Position numbers and translations under genes: made by a program | Source of the DNA: Rikenellaceae bacterium | GTDB taxonomy: Bacteria; Bacteroidota; Bacteroidia; Bacteroidales; UBA932 | Assembly (NCBI GenBank): GCA_900767375.1 | Contig: CAAFYX010000097.1 | Location: 1-8,633, forward strand | Direction of reading: 5' to 3' | DNA length: 8,633 bases | Shown: piece by piece, positions 6,368-8,633 of the stretch | Layout: every line of letters begins with the position of its first letter | Position numbering within the stretch: position 1 is the stretch's first letter | The notes under the pieces: generated by a model | Told to the model about the DNA's origin: nothing | The model's database searches: none | The model's input: only the letters and a program-made list of their open reading frames with translations

Positions 6368-7750
6368 ATGAAATCGTTGAAAACTCTTGCGGCGATCACT
6401 ACTGCCGTCCTTTCGATGGCCTGCACCCAGGTCGAAACAGGAAGAATAGTGCTTCAGGGTGAAATCACCGGCAATCCCGGTGAAGTAATTGTAGTGTCAT
6501 ATCTCCCGGGTCAGAGGATCGGCTACCACTACCCGGAGGTCGAAGGCGGAAGGTTCGAGTTCTCCCTTGACGGTATCGAAGGGTTCACCGACCTTATCGT
6601 TTCTGTAGGAGGCGTGGAGTTCGGCGCCCGTGTGAATGCTCTGGACACCCTCCGTATGAGCTTTGTGGTCAACAAGTACCTCGAGGATGTCGAGGTAAGC
6701 TATGATGGCGCCAACGAAAAGGAGAGCCGTATCTGGACGGATTTCTATGAGACCTATCTGCACTGGAGCAACTATGACATCATCGCCTACCGCGATGAGA
6801 GCATCCCTTACGAGGAAAGCATCGCCAAGTTTGAAAGATGCGATTCCATTTTCAGAGCAAAACACAAAGCTGATTTCAACGATTATTACGAGCATCGCAC
6901 CGAACTGGCCCACGACCTTCTCAAGTCCATCCTTCTGGAGATGATGTCGGAAAGGGACGGCGTGGAGCCTTTCGCATATCCGGAGTATGTGGAGATGCTC
7001 CAGAAGGTGGACCCGAATGACCCCGACCAGGTGGTCTTCCCTATGGTAAACCGCTGGATGTCATACAAGCTTCTTGAGTTTGAGGGCAGCATGGTCGAAA
7101 AGTGCGTTGCGTTCCTTCAGAAATATGGCAGCAGCCTGAAGAATCCTGCTGTCAACGCCATGCTTGTCGACTATATGGCAATGGTCTGCATGGAGAAGAT
7201 AGATGCTGACCGGCTGGATATGTACGAGCCGTTCTTTGCTGAACTCGAGAAGTTCGTTCCGTCCAATCCTGAACTGGTCGCCGGATACCGCCGGCAGATA
7301 GATGCCATCCGCAGTACAATGCCGGGCAGTTCTGTCCCTGACACCACAATGAAGACCCCGGAAGGAGAGGACGTGATGCTTTCATCACTTTTCGGAAAAG
7401 TCCTCTATGTCGATGCCTGGGCCACCTGGTGCGGCCCATGCATCAATGAAGGACCTTATTTCCGTGCATTGGCAGAGAAGTACAAGGACGATCCGCGCAT
7501 CTGCTTTGTCAGTGTTTCCCTTGACAGCACGGACAAGCCTTGGCTTGAGTTCCTTGCTGAGGAGAAACCTTTCTGGCCTCAGTACAGGCTTGACGGTGCC
7601 AGCCAGGATGAGTTCTGCGACAAGGTCGGTCTCAATACCATCCCACGTTTCTTCCTTATCGACGCCGAAGGCAGGTTCATCTATTCCGACTGTGCCCGTC
7701 CGTCCAGCGAAGGGATCGAACAGATTCTCAATGAAGCGATAAACCGATAA
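6368..7750 (+). CDS. TlpA/ResA-like thiol-disulfide oxidoreductase lipoprotein
   Basis: A 460-residue protein with a lipoprotein signal (MKSLKTLAAITTAVLSMAC; acylated Cys19). Residues about 25-115 form a beta-rich domain resembling DUF4369, common at the N-terminus of Bacteroidota thioredoxin lipoproteins. Residues about 118-315 are mostly helical and not recognised further. The C-terminal thioredoxin fold (about 322-460) has VLYVDAWATWCGPC (345-358) with redox Cys355/Cys358, and cis-Pro426 in TIPR. Family members reduce or isomerise disulfides of exported proteins or cytochromes on the outer face of the inner membrane or at the outer membrane; the client here is unknown. Nearby exported proteins carry several cysteines (hydrolase, arabinanase-like enzyme, Dabb), so they are possible but unproven clients. 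The ZIP gene begins 7 bases after the stop. Confidence 0.92.
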   Translation: MKSLKTLAAITTAVLSMACTQVETGRIVLQGEITGNPGEVIVVSYLPGQRIGYHYPEVEGGRFEFSLDGIEGFTDLIVSVGGVEFGARVNALDTLRMSFVVNKYLEDVEVSYDGANEKESRIWTDFYETYLHWSNYDIIAYRDESIPYEESIAKFERCDSIFRAKHKADFNDYYEHRTELAHDLLKSILLEMMSERDGVEPFAYPEYVEMLQKVDPNDPDQVVFPMVNRWMSYKLLEFEGSMVEKCVAFLQKYGSSLKNPAVNAMLVDYMAMVCMEKIDADRLDMYEPFFAELEKFVPSNPELVAGYRRQIDAIRSTMPGSSVPDTTMKTPEGEDVMLSSLFGKVLYVDAWATWCGPCINEGPYFRALAEKYKDDPRICFVSVSLDSTDKPWLEFLAEEKPFWPQYRLDGASQDEFCDKVGLNTIPRFFLIDAEGRFIYSDCARPSSEGIEQILNEAINR

Positions 7751-7757
7751 GAGGCTC

Positions 7758-8510
7758 ATGATACTGGTTTGGATCAGTGCGGCAGGGCTATGCGGAGCTA
7801 CAGTCATCGGCTCCGTCCTCGGCTTTTTCTTCAAGGAATTACCGCACAAATGGAACGACACAGTCCTTGGGTTCTGCGCCGGTATAATGCTGGCCTCCTC
7901 CACTGTCGGACTTATCCTTCCGGCTTTTGAAGGCACACACCAGTGGTGGTGGGTTGCAGTGGGCGTGATGGCAGGTGCATTGTTCCTTAACCTGCTGGAC
8001 CTTGTCACTCCACATCTCCATACCATCACCGGACTTGATCCGGAGCAGCATCACAACAGCCCGGCATTGAACAAGGTTCTCCTGTTCGTGATGGCCATAG
8101 CACTGCACAAGCTGCCCGAGGGTATGGCCGCAGGAGTGAGTATGAGCGCAGCCGAAGGAGGCCTTGCCGATTGGGCGGTATCGCTTGGAATTGCAGTGCA
8201 GAACGTTCCTGAAGGGATGGTCATCATCGCACCATTGCTTCTGGCGGGTGTGTCGCGCCTGCGCACATTCGTCATTGCCATTGCCATAGGCCTCCTGGAA
8301 GTGGTCGGGGTGTGGCTAGGCTTCGGGCTGGGGTCGGTGTCAGAACTGCTTCTGCCTGTAATGCTGGGATTCGCCGGAGGAGCGATGCTGTATGTCACCT
8401 CCGATGAAATGATTCCCGAGACACACACGCACGGCTACCAGAAGCAGGCTACCTACGCACTCCTGGTAGGGTTTATGGTCTTGCTCCTGCTGGAGAAAGT
8501 GATTTCCTGA
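7758..8510 (+). CDS. ZIP-family divalent metal transporter (GufA/ZupT-like)
   Basis: A 250-residue integral membrane protein with about eight hydrophobic segments (roughly 4-24, 34-55, 64-84, 106-128, 138-162, 168-190, 195-214, 230-249). Family motifs are clear: HKLPEG at 117-122 in TM4 and QNVPEG at 148-153 in TM5, carrying the metal-site His and Glu residues, with a further candidate Glu181 in GLLEVVG. A His-rich loop between TM3 and TM4 (His86, His88, His98, His99) is typical of ZIP proteins and may bind metal. DEMIPETHTHG (216-226) precedes the last segment. Family members carry Zn2+, Fe2+ or Mn2+ into the cytoplasm; the metal here cannot be read from sequence. The start at 7758 is preceded by GAGG only three bases upstream, and the 7-base gap to the previous stop implies one transcript with the thioredoxin lipoprotein. 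Confidence 0.93.
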   Translation: MILVWISAAGLCGATVIGSVLGFFFKELPHKWNDTVLGFCAGIMLASSTVGLILPAFEGTHQWWWVAVGVMAGALFLNLLDLVTPHLHTITGLDPEQHHNSPALNKVLLFVMAIALHKLPEGMAAGVSMSAAEGGLADWAVSLGIAVQNVPEGMVIIAPLLLAGVSRLRTFVIAIAIGLLEVVGVWLGFGLGSVSELLLPVMLGFAGGAMLYVTSDEMIPETHTHGYQKQATYALLVGFMVLLLLEKVIS

Positions 8511-8553
8511 CAGCTTATCGAAAGCCACCGCCCCCAACTGCACGGAACATACA

Positions 8554-8577
8554 ATTCATCCGTACACACGGATGAAT
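8554..8577. repeat. Perfect inverted repeat, possible terminator hairpin of the ZIP gene
   Basis: ATTCATCCGT (8554-8563) and ACGGATGAAT (8568-8577) are perfect reverse complements around an ACAC loop, 44 bases after the ZIP stop. The position suits a terminator, but no T-run follows (CAGGATCG comes next), so it may be an operator, an RNA-stabilising hairpin or chance. Closeness to an adapter-bearing contig end lowers trust. No gene is seen in 8511-8633. Confidence 0.45.
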
Positions 8578-8614
8578 CAGGATCGTAGTCTATATCATCC
8601 CAATACCCTGGTCT

Positions 8615-8633
8615 AGATCGGAAGAGCACACGT
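8615..8633 (+). other. Illumina TruSeq adapter remnant at contig end (not genomic)
   Basis: The final 19 bases, AGATCGGAAGAGCACACGT, equal the start of the Illumina TruSeq adapter read in read-through. They should be treated as untrimmed library sequence. The native sequence therefore ends at about 8614, and the bases just before the adapter rest on the end of an insert. Confidence 0.95.

Noticed and set aside
7385..8029. 214-codon minus-strand frame spanning the thioredoxin/ZIP junction
   Set aside because: It lies opposite two clearly identified genes and resembles no known protein.
1..8633. CRISPR array, tRNA/rRNA gene, insertion sequence or phage module
   Set aside because: No spaced direct repeats, tRNA-like cloverleaf, conserved rRNA stretches, transposase motifs or terminal inverted repeats were noticed on either strand.

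Overview
The window looks like Bacteroidota, most likely a Bacteroidales gut or rumen bacterium, probably from a metagenome assembly. The grounds are start codons mostly without a Shine-Dalgarno, TAnnTTTG-type -7 promoter elements, several lipoproteins, a TlpA-like lipoprotein with a long N-terminal region, and a secreted glycan-degradation cluster. The DNA is fairly GC-rich by eye, with AT-rich intergenic gaps. Genus cannot be fixed from what is visible. The last 19 bases match the Illumina TruSeq adapter, so the right edge is a contig end carrying untrimmed adapter.

Layout. (1) Minus strand, 1-2208: a ComM/YifB AAA+ ATPase gene, whose stop codon overlaps by four bases (ATGA) the start of a lipoprotein gene that runs off the left edge. 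That lipoprotein gene has no stop as far as the edge. (2) A divergent intergenic region, 2209-2431, with a clear -7 promoter element for the rightward genes. (3) Plus strand, 2432-6309: a secreted beta-sandwich-like protein of unknown function, a secreted GH43 endo-arabinanase-like enzyme with a C-terminal beta-trefoil-like region, a strong hairpin terminator, a secreted alpha/beta hydrolase with a low-complexity insertion, and a small lipoprotein with a Dabb (stress-responsive alpha-beta barrel) domain. (4) Plus strand, 6368-8510: a thioredoxin-fold (TlpA/ResA-like) lipoprotein and, 7 bases after it, a ZIP-family metal transporter. (5) 8511-8633: no gene; a perfect inverted repeat and the adapter.

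How the genes may work together. The arabinanase-like enzyme would cut alpha-1,5-arabinan, a pectin side chain. The neighbouring secreted hydrolase could remove ester substituents and the 266-residue protein could help bind substrate. This is inferred from co-location and export signals; no SusC/SusD pair or sugar-sensing regulator lies in the window. The thioredoxin lipoprotein and the ZIP transporter appear to form a separate transcription unit at the cell envelope.
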